NCBI GenBank assembly: GCA_037954665.1 | Contig: JBBMOL010000198.1 | Coordinates: forward strand, 806,001-870,000 | DNA: 64,000 bases | Direction of reading: 5' to 3' | Source: Laguncularia racemosa | Taxonomy: Eukaryota > Streptophyta > Magnoliopsida > Myrtales > Combretaceae | Shown here: piece after piece, positions 11,148-20,712 of the stretch | How positions within the stretch are numbered: the stretch's first letter is position 1 | How the letters are laid out: each line of letters begins with the position of its first letter | The notes under the pieces: model-generated | Database searches by the model: none | Seen by the model: the letters and a program-made list of their open reading frames with translations, nothing else | What the model was told of the DNA's origin: nothing | Position numbers and translations under genes: made by a program

Positions 11148-11564
11148 TAACAACTTTCGAGAAAATTTGGCTGAATGCCTTTTCATAACTCATGTTCAAA
11201 TATATATACATCAGGACAATATCTTTTCCAAGCAACTATATCTTACAAACTAGGAAAAAAAATTTTCCTCTACCAAAATATAAATTACAAAATATACATG
11301 CCATATTTACAAAATAAATCACAAAACAAATATCTCAATATTCACGGCCGTGCCTTATAGCTGTGCATCAGGCCGTGTATGTTTCTGGAAGCTACCTGAC
11401 ACAATACACGACCGTGCCTTCTAATCGTGCATCGGGCCGTGTATGTTTCTAGGAGCTATCTGACACAATACACGGCCGTGCCTTCTGGCCATGTATACGG
11501 CCGTGTATGTTTCTGAGCTTCCAGACACAATAAGCTGCTTAATTTATGTCATTCTTGATTGATA
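11148..11564 (-). repeat. Copia 3' LTR
   Basis: This LTR of 417 bases matches 33607-34036 (430 bases). In minus orientation it opens with TATCAATCAAGAATG and closes with CGAAAGTTGTTA. The middle (11341-11520) holds three tandem units of about 60 bases, each with CACGGCCGTG or a one- to three-base variant and GGCCGTGTATGTTTCT. The ATGAT target duplication abuts the outer end. Confidence 0.92.
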
Positions 11565-11576
11565 TCCCCCCTCAAA
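11565..11576 (-). other. Copia polypurine tract
   Basis: On the minus strand TTTGAGGGGGGA directly precedes the LTR start, as expected for the plus-strand primer. It overlaps the last codons of the polyprotein, whose stop is at 11572. Confidence 0.8.
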
Positions 11577-11927
11577 TTGATGCTGACTGATCAAGAAGCA
11601 TCAATTTGCCAACAAGAAACTGATGACGCTGCCGAGAAAGAGCCTTAGTAAATATATCAGCCATTTGAAGATCAGAAGAGATATGAGGAAGATAAATAAC
11701 ACCATTATCATAAGCTTCTCGAATAGAATGACAGTCCACTTCAATATGTTTCGTACGCTCATGAAAGACAGGATTAACAGTAATCTGGATAGCACTAGTA
11801 TTATCTACATAAAGAGAGGTAGACTCAAGTTGAGGAAAACCAACCTCAGCCAACAAACCTCGAAGCCAAATGATCTCAGAACAAGCAGAGGACATAGCAC
11901 GATATTCGGACTCACTAGAAGACTTAG
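11572..11927 (-). pseudogene. Copia RNase H, C-terminal part
   Basis: This is the end of the copia polyprotein, separated from the rest of pol by the CRM-like element at 11928-18598. Visible RNase H blocks are SESEYRAMSSACSEIIWLRG, LYVDNTSAIQI (a catalytic aspartate), HERTKHIEVDCHSIRE and DIFTKALSR. The frame continues that of 18599-19861 exactly once the insertion and one CTTAG copy are removed. An open frame runs on past 11927 into the inserted LTR, but that part is not copia sequence. RNase H removes the RNA template during reverse transcription. Confidence 0.92.
11923..11927. other. Target-site duplication CTTAG, left copy
   Basis: CTTAG abuts the start of the CRM-like 5' LTR and recurs at 18599-18603 directly behind the 3' LTR. 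It proves one integration event and fixes both element borders to the base. Confidence 0.95.
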
Positions 11928-12778
11928 TGATGAGATCCATGATGAGAGTCGAGTCGGAAGAAGGAATGTGGATCCTCTTGAAGTGCCACATGGACTGATC
12001 ACAAGAAGTCGAGCGAAACGACTCAAGGAAGCACTTAACGGGTTGATAAAGGATGTCCATGAAGCCGGAAAGGATTGGAGCAATTATGAAGTTGGAATGG
12101 ATTGAAACAACCATGGGAAGACCCTTGCTCTTGTACAAGTCACACCGGACACGGGATGAAGATGGCGTGTATTTTCAAGGCATGGCCGTGTAGGAATCTC
12201 AAGATTGCAAAGAATCATACACGGCCAGACACACGGCTAAAAGGCACGGCTGTGTATGGAGTCAAGCAAATCCACATAAAGATACACGTCTAGAAGTACA
12301 CGGCCGTGTATCTCTTCAAGGTCGGCTCAAGGCCACCGGCCTTCATTCCAACGCCGCCAGCCTTCATGTTTACTCTGCCGGCTTTCTTGTTCTGTTTTTG
12401 TGTTTTTTTACGCAACTTATCTAAGTTATGTCGTTTTGGGCTTTAATGTTACACATTGTAAACCCTAATATAAGCTCTTAAGGTTAGAATACAGAGGATA
12501 GAACATACATCTTAGAACATTAAACATCTTTGAGAGGCTCCTCTCTTGGTTCTTCAAGAACTAACTAGAACTTATCGGATTAATTTCCGTAGCGCTTAAC
12601 CCGACTTATCAATCGGTCTTTCATCCCGATTGTGGCGTCTTCACATTATACCAAGGTTCTTGTCTCGCTTATAAACAACGGGTCACGGTTTCCACTTTAG
12701 GTGTTTTGGCATCGTAGGTAACGAATTTCCGAACATATTGGTATTGGGTTTCGTCACGGGTTGGCGTGGTTCGTATCA
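11928..12778 (+). repeat. CRM-like 5' LTR (851 bases)
   Basis: It starts TGATGAGATCCATGATG and ends GTGGTTCGTATCA. The first part still encodes the tail of the integrase reading frame (ITRSRAKRLKEALNG). The middle holds palindromic cores (ACACGGCCGTGT at about 12297) and a GGCCGGC-type block near 12318-12370. A TATAAG box lies at 12469-12474, absent from the 3' LTR because of a deletion. Confidence 0.93.
12469..12474 (+). promoter_or_regulatory. Probable TATA box of the CRM-like LTR
   Basis: TATAAG follows an A+T-rich stretch in the middle of the 5' LTR and is the best core-promoter candidate. The transcription start is inferred to lie about 30 bases downstream. Confidence 0.5.
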
Positions 12779-12781
12779 GTT

Positions 12782-12793
12782 TGGTATCAGAGC
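12782..12793 (+). other. Primer-binding site, initiator Met tRNA type
   Basis: TGGTATCAGAGC begins three bases behind the 5' LTR end. It primes minus-strand DNA synthesis in elements of this kind. Confidence 0.9.
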
Positions 12794-13294
12794 TTAGGTT
12801 TGTCAAAACATCAAGTTCGGTTTGAGGAAGGTAACATCAAAACCCTAACTCCAATCGTTCATATCCATTGTTAGCATTCAATTTCGTAATATTAATTGTC
12901 TTTTGATAGTGTAGTATCTACTAGTTGATTGTTAAAAAAAAAAGAGAGTAAAAATCACGACAAAAAAAAAAAAAAGAAGAGAAAAGAAAAGAAAGACAAG
13001 AGAAACGTGATCAAAAGCAAAAAAAAAAGAGAAAAAAAAAATCGGATAGAAAAATAGAGGAAAATTTATGAACCCTAGAGTTGTTTTGAATTATACGGAA
13101 GGGGATTGGTGTAGTTTGGATTAGTTCTAAGAGAATTGAGAAGAGGAGTTGGCGAGTTGATATCATCGTTGTTTGTGAGAATACATGAGTGACTGTGTGA
13201 TATCATCATTTGAGTGAAACACGTAAGGGAGTGTATCGTGAGGTTTAATCGTATATATATATTTGTGTTAGTATTAATCTTTTCTGTAGGAACA
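12794..13294 (+). other. Untranslated leader of the CRM-like element
   Basis: This is non-coding, with long A-rich and AG-rich runs at 12928-13045. An upstream ATG at 13214 is in frame with gag and would add a 27-residue hydrophobic extension. I prefer the ATG at 13295, which opens the basic MSRQHSPEGERG start. Parts of this leader match 53080-53123 and 63040-63106, the leader of the decayed CRM-like copy. Confidence 0.6.
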
Positions 13295-14950
13295 ATGTCG
13301 AGGCAACATTCTCCTGAAGGTGAGAGGGGAAGGTTTGATGCTAGGTTAGTAATTGAGGCGTTGAGGGGTGAAATGAAGAGGATGTTCCAAGAGGGAATGG
13401 AACAAATTCATGAGACGGTAGAGCAAAGATTAGAGCAATCTACAAATGTATTCCAAGGGCATAAGAGGGAGAGTTGTTCTAGGAGAGTACCGAGGGGTGG
13501 AGATGAAATTTCGGATGATGACTTTGATGAGCCTTCTGTTGGGAGTTATAGAGGATATAGTGGTCGGAATAGAGGAACTAGGGATTGGGAAGATAGAGGA
13601 GATAGGAATAGAGAGGATGATCAATTAAGTAGCATAAAGATGAAGATTCCTCCTTTCCAAGGGAAGAATGATCCTGAGGCGTACTTAGAGTGGGAGAAAA
13701 AGGTGGAGATGGTGTTTGATTGTCACAACTATAGTGGGAGAAAGAAAGTAAAACTTGCTGCCATTGAGTTTTCGGATTATGCTATAGTGTGGTGGGATCA
13801 ATTAATGTTGAATAGAAGAAGGAATGGCGAGCCACCTATTGAGTCTTGGGAAGAGATGAAAAGAGTGATGAAGAAGCGGTTTGTGCCTGCGTATTACTAT
13901 CGTGAATTGCACAACAAGTTGCAAACTCTGAGGCAGGGAAGCCGAAGTGTAGATGAGTATTTCAAGGAGATGGAAGTTACTATGATCAGGGCGAATGTAG
14001 AGGAGGATAGAGAGGCTACAATGGCTAGGTTTCTTGCTGGGTTGAATAGAGAAATTCAAAATGTGGTTGAATTGCAACATTATGTAGAATTAGAGGATAT
14101 GGTTCACATGGCTATAAAGGTTGAGAACCAGCACAAGAGGAAAGGTAGTAATAATGCACGGTTTCCACAGGGTAATGGTTCATCCACTTGGAAGACCAAC
14201 CAATGGAAGAAAGAAGAAAAGCCTTTACCCACCAAACCAAAAGGGGAGCTGAGGCAAGCGGGTTCTACTCCTGGTAACCAAGGTAACCCTGATTCTTTTA
14301 CTTCTAGAAATCGTGACATTAGATGCTTTAAATGCCAAGGTAGAGGCCATATTGCTAGTCAATGTCCAAATAGGTGTGTGATGATTTTGCGTGATGATGG
14401 AGAGTATGAGACTGAGGGGGATAGTGAAGAAGATGATATGCCTCCATTAGAGGATGCTAGTGATGATGAGGAGCCTGCAATGGGAAGGCTAGTGGCAGTA
14501 GTGAAGCGAGCGTTGAATGTGCAGGTGAAGGAAGAAGAGGAGGTGCAAAGAGAGAATATATTTCATACTAGATGTTATCTAGGAGATCACATTTGCAGTT
14601 TGATCATTGATGGAGGAAGTTGCACCAATGTAGTGAGTAATTTTATTGTTGAGAGGCTGGGGCTCAAAACTGTTAGACACCCTAGTTTATATAAATTGCA
14701 GTGGTTGAATGATAGTGGTGAGACTAAGGTGAGTAAGCAAGCCTTGATTGGTTTCCGCATTGGTAAGTATGAGGATGAGATGTTATGTGATGTAGTGCCA
14801 ATGCAAGCATGTCATGTGTTGTTGGGGAGGCCGTGGCAATTTGATAGGAAGGTTGTTCATGATGACTTTTCTAACAAGTATACGCTTGTTCACCAGGGGA
14901 AAAGCTTTAATCTTAAATCGTTAACACCTAAGCAGGTGTATGAGGACTAG
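13295..14950 (+). CDS. CRM-like Gag-protease polyprotein (551 aa open)
   Basis: This is one open frame from the ATG at 13295 to a TAG at 14948-14950. Residue positions below count from that ATG. A charged N-terminus is followed by the gag capsid core at about 110-270 (KMKIPPFQGKNDPEAYLEWE, WWDQL, RFVPAYYYRELH, VDEYFKEME, RFLAGLNREIQ). The zinc knuckle CFKCQGRGHIASQC is at about 344-357, then an acidic linker, then the aspartic protease with DGGSCTNVV at about 439 and HVLLGRPWQFDRK. The capsid packages element RNA and the protease cuts the polyprotein. In intact relatives the frame continues into RT; here TAG and, 12 bases on, TAA interrupt it. Confidence 0.93.
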   Translation: MSRQHSPEGERGRFDARLVIEALRGEMKRMFQEGMEQIHETVEQRLEQSTNVFQGHKRESCSRRVPRGGDEISDDDFDEPSVGSYRGYSGRNRGTRDWEDRGDRNREDDQLSSIKMKIPPFQGKNDPEAYLEWEKKVEMVFDCHNYSGRKKVKLAAIEFSDYAIVWWDQLMLNRRRNGEPPIESWEEMKRVMKKRFVPAYYYRELHNKLQTLRQGSRSVDEYFKEMEVTMIRANVEEDREATMARFLAGLNREIQNVVELQHYVELEDMVHMAIKVENQHKRKGSNNARFPQGNGSSTWKTNQWKKEEKPLPTKPKGELRQAGSTPGNQGNPDSFTSRNRDIRCFKCQGRGHIASQCPNRCVMILRDDGEYETEGDSEEDDMPPLEDASDDEEPAMGRLVAVVKRALNVQVKEEEEVQRENIFHTRCYLGDHICSLIIDGGSCTNVVSNFIVERLGLKTVRHPSLYKLQWLNDSGETKVSKQALIGFRIGKYEDEMLCDVVPMQACHVLLGRPWQFDRKVVHDDFSNKYTLVHQGKSFNLKSLTPKQVYED

Positions 14951-16015
14951 TTGCAGCTATAACAGTCTTTTGCAAAACATAAGGTGAGTGACAAGCAGAG
15001 GGAGAGTGAGAGAGCAAAAGACAATGAGAAAGAAAAGGAATATAAAAGTCAAGATCAAAAGGAAAAAGAGAGGAAGGCTGGAAAGAGTGTGAGAGGCCAA
15101 GTTGAAGGGGGATCAACTTTGGTGGTGAGTGAAAAGGAGAGGGCAGCCTTGCAAAAGGAGAGATGTGTGGCAAGAGCGAGTGTAGTGAGGAGAGCGTTAG
15201 TGATGAAGCAACCTATTTTGTTGCTGGTTTTTAAAGAAACATGTTTGACTACTAACGAACTATCTAACTCTTTGCCTAGTGTGGTTGTGTCTCTTGTGCA
15301 GGACTTTGAAGATGTCTTCCCTGAGGAGATTCCAAAGGGATTACCACCTATTTGTGGTATTGAGCACCAGATTGATCTTGTACCCGGAGCATCGATTCCA
15401 AACAAGCCAGCTTATAGGAGCAATCCGGAGGAGACAAAGGAACTCTAAAGGCAGGTCGATGAATTAATGGAGAAGGGGTACGTAAGAGAAAGCATGAGTC
15501 CATATGCAGTGCCTGTGATTTTGGAGCCTAAGAAGGATGGGACATGGAGAATGTGTGTTGACTGCCGCGCCATCAACAACATCACGGTAAAGTATCGTAA
15601 TCCCATTCCTCGCTTAGATGATATGTTAGACGAGTTACATGGGTCTAGTGTCTTTTCCAAAATTGATCTGAAAAGTGGATATCACCAAATTAGAATGAAA
15701 GAAGGTGATGAATGGAAAACTGCATTCAAAACAAAATATGGATTGTATGAGTGGTTAGTAATGTCTTTCGGTCTAACTAATGCACCTAGTACTTTTATGA
15801 GACTTATGAACCATGTTTTGAGGACTTTTATTGGAAAATTTGTGGTTGTCTATTTTGATGATATCCTCATTTACAGCAAGAGTTTGGAAGATCATATATC
15901 TCACTTGAGGGATGTTTTAGAAGTGCTTCGAAAGAAACAATTATATGCTAACCTCAAGAAGTGCACTTTTTGCACCGACAAACTTGTGTTTCTTGGTTTT
16001 GTTGTTAGTGCATAG
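14951..16015 (+). pseudogene. CRM-like linker and reverse transcriptase
   Basis: In the same frame as gag, this begins with a lysine/glutamate-rich linker and then the RT of a Ty3/gypsy element. Blocks are EIPKGLPPICGIEHQIDLVPG, PYAVPVILEPKKDGTWRMC, IDLKSGYHQIRMKEGDEW, MSFGLTNAPSTFMRLMN and the catalytic VVYFDDILIYSK (aspartates intact near 15851-15862). In-frame stops at 14960-14962, 15446-15448 (TAA) and 16013-16015 (TAG) break it. The two later stops look like C-to-T changes at glutamine or similar codons. RT copies the genomic RNA into DNA in the particle. Confidence 0.92.
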
Positions 16016-16546
16016 GGAATACAGGTTGATGAAGAAAAGGTTCGTGCGATCCAAGAATGGCCTAGTCTAACCAATGTAAGTAATATGCGGAGCTTCCATG
16101 GACTAGCGAGCTTTTACAGGAGATTTGTGAAGGATTTCAGTACCATTGCAGCACCACTTACTGAGGTAATTAAGAAGAACGTGGGGTTCAAATGGGGAGA
16201 GCAACAAGAGAAGGCCTTTCAGACGCTTAAAAATAACCTGACTCAGGCGCCATTACTTGCTTTACCTAACTTTGCTAAAACGTTTGAAATTGAGTGTGAT
16301 GCTTCAAGATTAGGTATTGGAGCAGTGCTTATGCAGGAGCGAAGACCGATTGCATTCTTTAGAGAGAAGCTAAGTGGGGCAACCTTGAACTACCCTACTT
16401 ACGACAAGGAGTTATATGCATTGGTTCGAGCCTTGGAGACGTGGCAACACTACCTATGGCCAAAAGAGTTCGTGATCCACACTGATCATGAATCTTTGAA
16501 GTACTTGAAGGGGCAACACAAGCTGAACAAAAGACATGCTCGTTAG
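16016..16546 (+). pseudogene. CRM-like RT thumb/connection and RNase H
   Basis: Still in frame, this segment reads RSFHGLASFYRRFVKDFS, then the RNase H domain with ECDASRLGIGAVLMQ, TYDKELYALVRALETWQHYL and FVIHTDHESLKYLKGQ, carrying the expected acidic residues. It closes at a TAG where relatives have tryptophan before VEFIE, consistent with a G-to-A change. The next segment resumes immediately in the same frame. Confidence 0.92.
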
Positions 16547-17628
16547 GTGGAGTTCATCGAAACATTTCCATATGTCATCCACTACAAGCAAGGTAAAGAA
16601 AATGTCATTGCTGATGCACTTTCTAGAAGGTATACTCTTATTTCTACTCTTAGTTCTAGACTGCTTGGTTTTGAGCACATTAAGGAATTATATGCTGCTG
16701 ATCGAGATTTTTGTAAGGAGTATGTGCATTGTGAGAAGAGTGGGCATGGTAAATTTTATAAACATGAAGGATTCTTGTTTAGGGAGAGTAAACTGTGCAT
16801 TCCAATTTGTTCTTTAAGAGAATTACTCGTGAGGGAGTCTCATGGAGGAGGTTTAATGGGACACTTTGGAGTAGTTAAAACCTTAGGGGTATTGCAGGAA
16901 CACTTCTATTGGCCTCACATGAAACGAGATGTTGAAAGGATTTGTGAGCGATGTGTCACGTGTAAGCAAGCGAAATCTAGGGTCCAACCTCAAGGGCTTT
17001 ACACCCCACTTCCCATTCCTCATGAGCCTTGGGTAGATATTTCTATGGATTTTGTATTAGGTTTACCCAGGTCTAGACATGGTCAAGATTCTATTTTTGT
17101 AGTTGTTGATAGATTCTCTAAAATGGCACATTTCATTCCTTGTCACAAAATGGATGTGCTTGTAATATTGCTAATTTATTCTTTAGGGAAGTTGTGCGAT
17201 TGCATGGTATGCCTAGAACAATTGTATCAGATAGGGATGCTAAGTTCTTGAGCTACTTTTGGAAGACCATGTGGGCTAAGTTAGGAACTAAGTTATTGTT
17301 TTCTACTACTTGTCATCCACAGACTGATGGTCAAACTGAGGTAGTAAATCGAACTTTATCTACCTTGTTGAGGGCTGTAATTAAAAAAAATATTAAAAGT
17401 TGGGAGGATTGTTTGCCGCATGTTGAATTTGCTTATAACCGTACAGTGCATTCTGCTACTAAATTTACTCCTTTTGAGATTGTGTATGGTTTTAATCCAC
17501 CAACTCCTTTAGATTTATCACCTTTGCCTGTTTTTGAGTATGTTAATTTAGATGGCAAGAAGAAGGCCGAATTTGTTAAACAGATCCATGAGAAGGCAAG
17601 GCTAAACATTGAGCGAAGAACAGAGTAG
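16547..17628 (+). pseudogene. CRM-like integrase, zinc-binding and catalytic domains
   Basis: It begins with GKENVIADALSRR, then the zinc-binding domain with a GHFG..HFYWPHMKRDV segment and CERCVTCKQAK. The catalytic core follows with the D, D, E triad in DISMDFVLGLPRSR, IVSDRDAKFLS and TDGQTEVVNRTL. A frameshift caused by one missing base near 17154 (between the CHKMD and the ACNIANLFFREVV parts) divides the domain, and a TAG at 17626-17628 ends the second part. Integrase inserts the DNA copy into the genome. Confidence 0.92.
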
Positions 17629-18003
17629 TATGTGACACAAGCCAACAAGGGTCGTCGACAAGCTGTCTTTGAACCTGGAGATAAGGTTTGGGTTCACATG
17701 CGCAAAGAGCGGTTTCCTGTGCAGCGTCGATCTAAACTACTCCTTAGAGGCGATGGACCATTTCAAGTTCTTGAGCGCATCAACGATAATGCATACAAGA
17801 TAGATTTGCCTGGTGAGTATCAAGTAAGTGCCACATTTAATGTTACTGATCTGAGTCCTTTTGATGTAGGTGATGATTTGCGGACAAATCCTTTTCAAGA
17901 AGAGGGGAATGATGAGATCCATGATGAAAGTCGAGTCGGAAGAAGGAATGTGGATCCTCTTGAAGTGCCGCATGGATCGATCACAAGAAGTCGAGTGAAA
18001 TGA
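17629..18003 (+). pseudogene. CRM-like integrase C-terminus reading into the 3' LTR
   Basis: It contains the usual gypsy tail motifs EPGDKVWVHMRKERFP, LLRGDGPFQVLERINDNAYK and ATFNVTDLSPFDVGDD. The frame crosses the polypurine tract (encoding FQEEGND) and enters the LTR, reading RRNVDPLEVP and ITRSR before a TGA at 18001-18003. In the 5' LTR the same place is CGA, and the frame runs on through LKEALNGLIKDVHEAG to 12105. The 3' copy has therefore lost about 35 residues by a C-to-T change. The basic tail resembles the region that CRM elements use for targeting; that role is inferred. Confidence 0.85.
17897..17909 (+). other. Polypurine tract of the CRM-like element
   Basis: AAGAAGAGGGGAA abuts the 3' LTR start at 17910. 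It is also read as codons of the pol frame. Confidence 0.88.
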
Positions 18004-18598
18004 CTTAAGGAAGCACTTAACGGGTTGATAAAGGATGTCCATGAAGCTGGAAAGGATTGGAGCAATTATGAAGTTGGAATGGATTGGAACAACCATGGGA
18101 AGACCCTTACTCTTGTACAAGTCACACCGGACACGGGATGAAGAGGGCGTGTATTTTCAAGGCACGGCCATGTAGGAATCTCAAGATTGCACAGAACCAT
18201 ACACGGCCAGACACACGGTTAAAAGGCATGGCCATGTATGGAGTCAAGCAAATCCACAGAAAGATACACGTCTAGAAGTACACGGCCGTGTATCTCTTCA
18301 AGGCCGGCTTAAGGCCGCCGGCCTTCATTTCAACGCCACCGGCCTTCATGTTTACACCGCCGGCTTTCGTTCTTCAAGAACTAACTAGAACTTATCGAGT
18401 TAATTTCCGTGGCGTTCAACCCGACTTATCAATTGGTCTTTCATCCCGATTGTGGCGTCTTCACATTATACTAAGGTTCTTGTTTCGCTTATAGATAACG
18501 GGTCGCGGTTTCCACTTTAGGTGTTTTGGCATCGTAGGTAACGAATTTCCGAATGTATTGGTATTGGGTTTCGTCACGGGTTGGCGTGGTTCGTATCA
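17910..18598 (+). repeat. CRM-like 3' LTR (689 bases, internal deletion)
   Basis: It matches 11928-12778 except for the absence of the segment equivalent to 12387-12548 (162 bases), which includes the TATA box. The break lies at a short GTTCT repeat present at both edges in the 5' LTR. The end GTTCGTATCA is followed by the CTTAG duplication at 18599-18603. Confidence 0.93.
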
Positions 18599-19861
18599 CT
18601 TAGACACTCGATCTTGTTTCTTACTCTTCCAAGAAATTAAAGAGTTACCAAGAAACATACACCAACCAGTAATAGATTGACGTGTATTAGAATAACCAGC
18701 CCAATCGGCATCACTATAGGTTGTTAAGTGAATAGGAGACTCCACAGAAAAGAACAAACCACGATGAGAAGTACCTTTTAAATACCTAACAATACGGCGA
18801 ACTGCTGCTAAATGAAGATGTGTAGGTGCTTGCATAAATTGACTAACTTGTTGCACAGCAAATGAAATATCAGGACATGTAATAGTCAGATAATTGAGAC
18901 TTCCAACAAGTTGTCGATATAGAGATGGATCAGATTGAAAGTCACCATCATTTCGTTGATATTTAACATTCACTTCCAAAGGAGTATCAATAGGATGACC
19001 CTCTTGGAGACCAGCTAAAGCAATAAGTTCATTAGTATATTTATGTTGATGAAGAAAAATACCAGTAGAAGAAGAGTGAACCTCAAGACCTAAGAAATAA
19101 GTTAAAGATCCCAAATCCTTCATATGAAAAGAACCTTGAAGATGCTCCTGCAACTGAGACATCAATTGAGTATCGGATCCTGTGATGACAATATCATCAA
19201 CATAGACTAACAACAAAACAATTCCCTTGTCAGTCTTGCAAAGGAATAATGAAGAATCATACTGACTTTGAATAAAAGAGAAGCTAAGAAGTGTATTACA
19301 AAACTTTTCAAACCAGGCCCGTGGAGCCTGTTTCAAACCGTATAGAGATCGTTTGAGCTTACAAACATCATGTGAGGGTGTAGAAAACAAGCTTGGAGGA
19401 GGAGTCATATAGATATCTTCCTTGAGGTCCCCATGCAAAAATGCATTCTTAACATCCATTTGTTGTAAGGACCATCCTTTAGATGCAGCAATAGATAGAA
19501 CAAGTCGGACAGTTGTCATCTTAGCCACAGGTGCAAAGGTCTCTTCATAATCAATTCCATATTCATGTCGATTGCCAAGAGCTACCAATCTTGCCTTATA
19601 TCTGTCAAGGGAACCATCAGATCGAAGCTTAAGAGAATAAACCCATTTACAACCAACGGGTTTAACACCAGTAGGACATGAAATAATATCCCAAGTGTGA
19701 TTGTCTTGAAGTGCTTGAAGTTCCTCTTGCATGGCTTTTATCCAGCAAGTTTGTTTAGCAGCCTGAGAATAAGAGGTAGGAATTGTAGTATTAGTTAAAA
19801 TTGTAGAATAGCCATATCTATCTGGAGGACGAATGTGCCGAGTTGATCGTCGAAGAATCAT
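18599..19861 (-). pseudogene. Copia reverse transcriptase and start of RNase H
   Basis: An open stretch of more than 400 codons gives a nearly complete copia RT. Blocks in order are RSTRHIRPPDRYGYST, SCPTGVKPVGCKWVYSLKL, DYEETFAPVAKMTTVRLVLS, QQMDVKNAFLHGDLKEDIYM, RSLYGLKQAPRAWFEKF and the catalytic LLVYVDDIVITG with both aspartates, then GSLNYLTITCPDISFAVQQV and the RNase H start TYSDADWAGYSNTRQS. It is cut at 18603 by the CRM-like element and resumes at 11927. There is no stop inside this piece, so the copia element was in good condition when interrupted. Confidence 0.94.
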
Positions 19862-20200
19862 TGGAGGATTTTCAAGAGCAGGGTCAGGAAGGACAAGGCC
19901 AGGCTTGAACCGTTTATCAAAAGAAGAATCATCAAAGTGAGGAAGTACAACAGTATCAGATGTCGAAAGATGTTGCTAAAAATAGTATTCATGTTCAAAG
20001 AAAATCACATCTCGAGAGATACGCCATCGATTATTAATCGAATCATAACACACAAAACCTTTATGATTAGGACTGTAACCCATAAAGGCACATCGAACAG
20101 ACTGGGCTGACAACTTATGACATTCATGGGCAGGTAAATGAACGAAACAAACACATCCGAAAGTATGTAGCATATGATAATTAGGATGTTTACCAAAAAT
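19862..20200 (-). pseudogene. Copia integrase C-terminal region and linker
   Basis: In the same frame as its neighbours but bounded by two in-frame stops (near 20201 and 19976), this reads the GKHPNYH, TFGCVCFVHLP, RCAFMGYSPNHKGFVCYD and RISRDVIFFEHEYYF blocks of the copia integrase tail. The stop near 20201 replaces the tryptophan expected after PYH by TGA, a G-to-A change. Confidence 0.88.
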
Positions 20201-20707
20201 TCAATGGTAGGGAGAATCAAACTTCAATTGTTGAGATGGTAAGCGATTAATCAGATAAACTACAGTAGATAAAGCGTTGGTCCAAAACTTAGCTGGAACA
20301 GAAGATTTTAACAACAATGTGTGCACTACATCTAACGAATGTCGATTTTTTCGTTCGCCAACTCCATTTTGCTGAGGTGTATAAGGACATGAACGTTGTG
20401 AAACAATACCCTTGTTATGAAGAAATGATTGAAACTCATGAGAGATATATTTACCACCATTATCAGACCGTAAGACTTTAATACAAGTGGAGAACTGAGT
20501 TTCAATATATGTCACAAAGGTTTGAAACACAGTGAACACGTCCGCTTTGGAATGCAAAAAATAGATCCATGTGAATCGACTGTAATCATTAATAAATGTC
20601 ACAAAATATTTATACTGAGCATGTGAAATAATTGGTGTAATTCCCCAAACATCACTATGAATAATGTCAAAACATTTATTGGCATGACAACCCAAAACAG
20701 GAAAAGG
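20201..20707 (-). pseudogene. Copia integrase catalytic core
   Basis: It reads CFDIIHSDVWG, FVTFINDYSRFTWIYFL, CIKVLRSDNGGKYISHEF and CPYTPQQNGVGERKNRHS, giving the D, D, E residues of the integrase. Its N-terminal zinc-binding part is on the other side of the insertion at 20713-25026. The open frame continues rightwards into the inserted LTR but that part is not copia. Confidence 0.92.
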
Positions 20708-20712
20708 CAATG

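Larger units (their letters stand above)
11928..18598 (+). mobile_element. CRM-like Ty3/gypsy element (chromovirus), full length but inactive
   Basis: A 6,671-base plus-strand element has two LTRs, an initiator-Met-type primer site, a full gag-protease-RT-RNase H-integrase order and a polypurine tract, flanked by CTTAG. It lies inside the copia RNase H region. The clade call is based on the conserved motifs and on the pol frame running through the polypurine tract into the 3' LTR, a known property of CRM elements. No separate chromodomain is evident. Stops, one frameshift and a 162-base LTR deletion disable it. The LTRs differ at roughly 6% of positions, mostly C-T and G-A changes, so it is not recent. 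Confidence 0.92.

Noticed and set aside
10771..11235. Minus-strand open frame of 154 codons
   Set aside because: It is antisense to LINE ORF1 and crosses into the copia LTR. No motif supports it.
11341..11520. Regularly spaced palindromic repeats resembling a CRISPR array
   Set aside because: The units lie inside copia LTRs, occur in both LTR copies and vary in spacing and sequence. The genome is a plant's and no cas gene is present.
11623..12105. Plus-strand open frame of 160 codons across 11927/11928
   Set aside because: It joins antisense copia sequence to the LTR-encoded tail of the CRM-like pol. It is a product of the insertion, not a gene.
13214..13294. Hydrophobic N-terminal extension of the CRM-like Gag as a signal peptide or envelope relic
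   Set aside because: It comes from an upstream in-frame ATG in the leader. The internal ATG at 13295 fits the family and no membrane function is known for Gag here.
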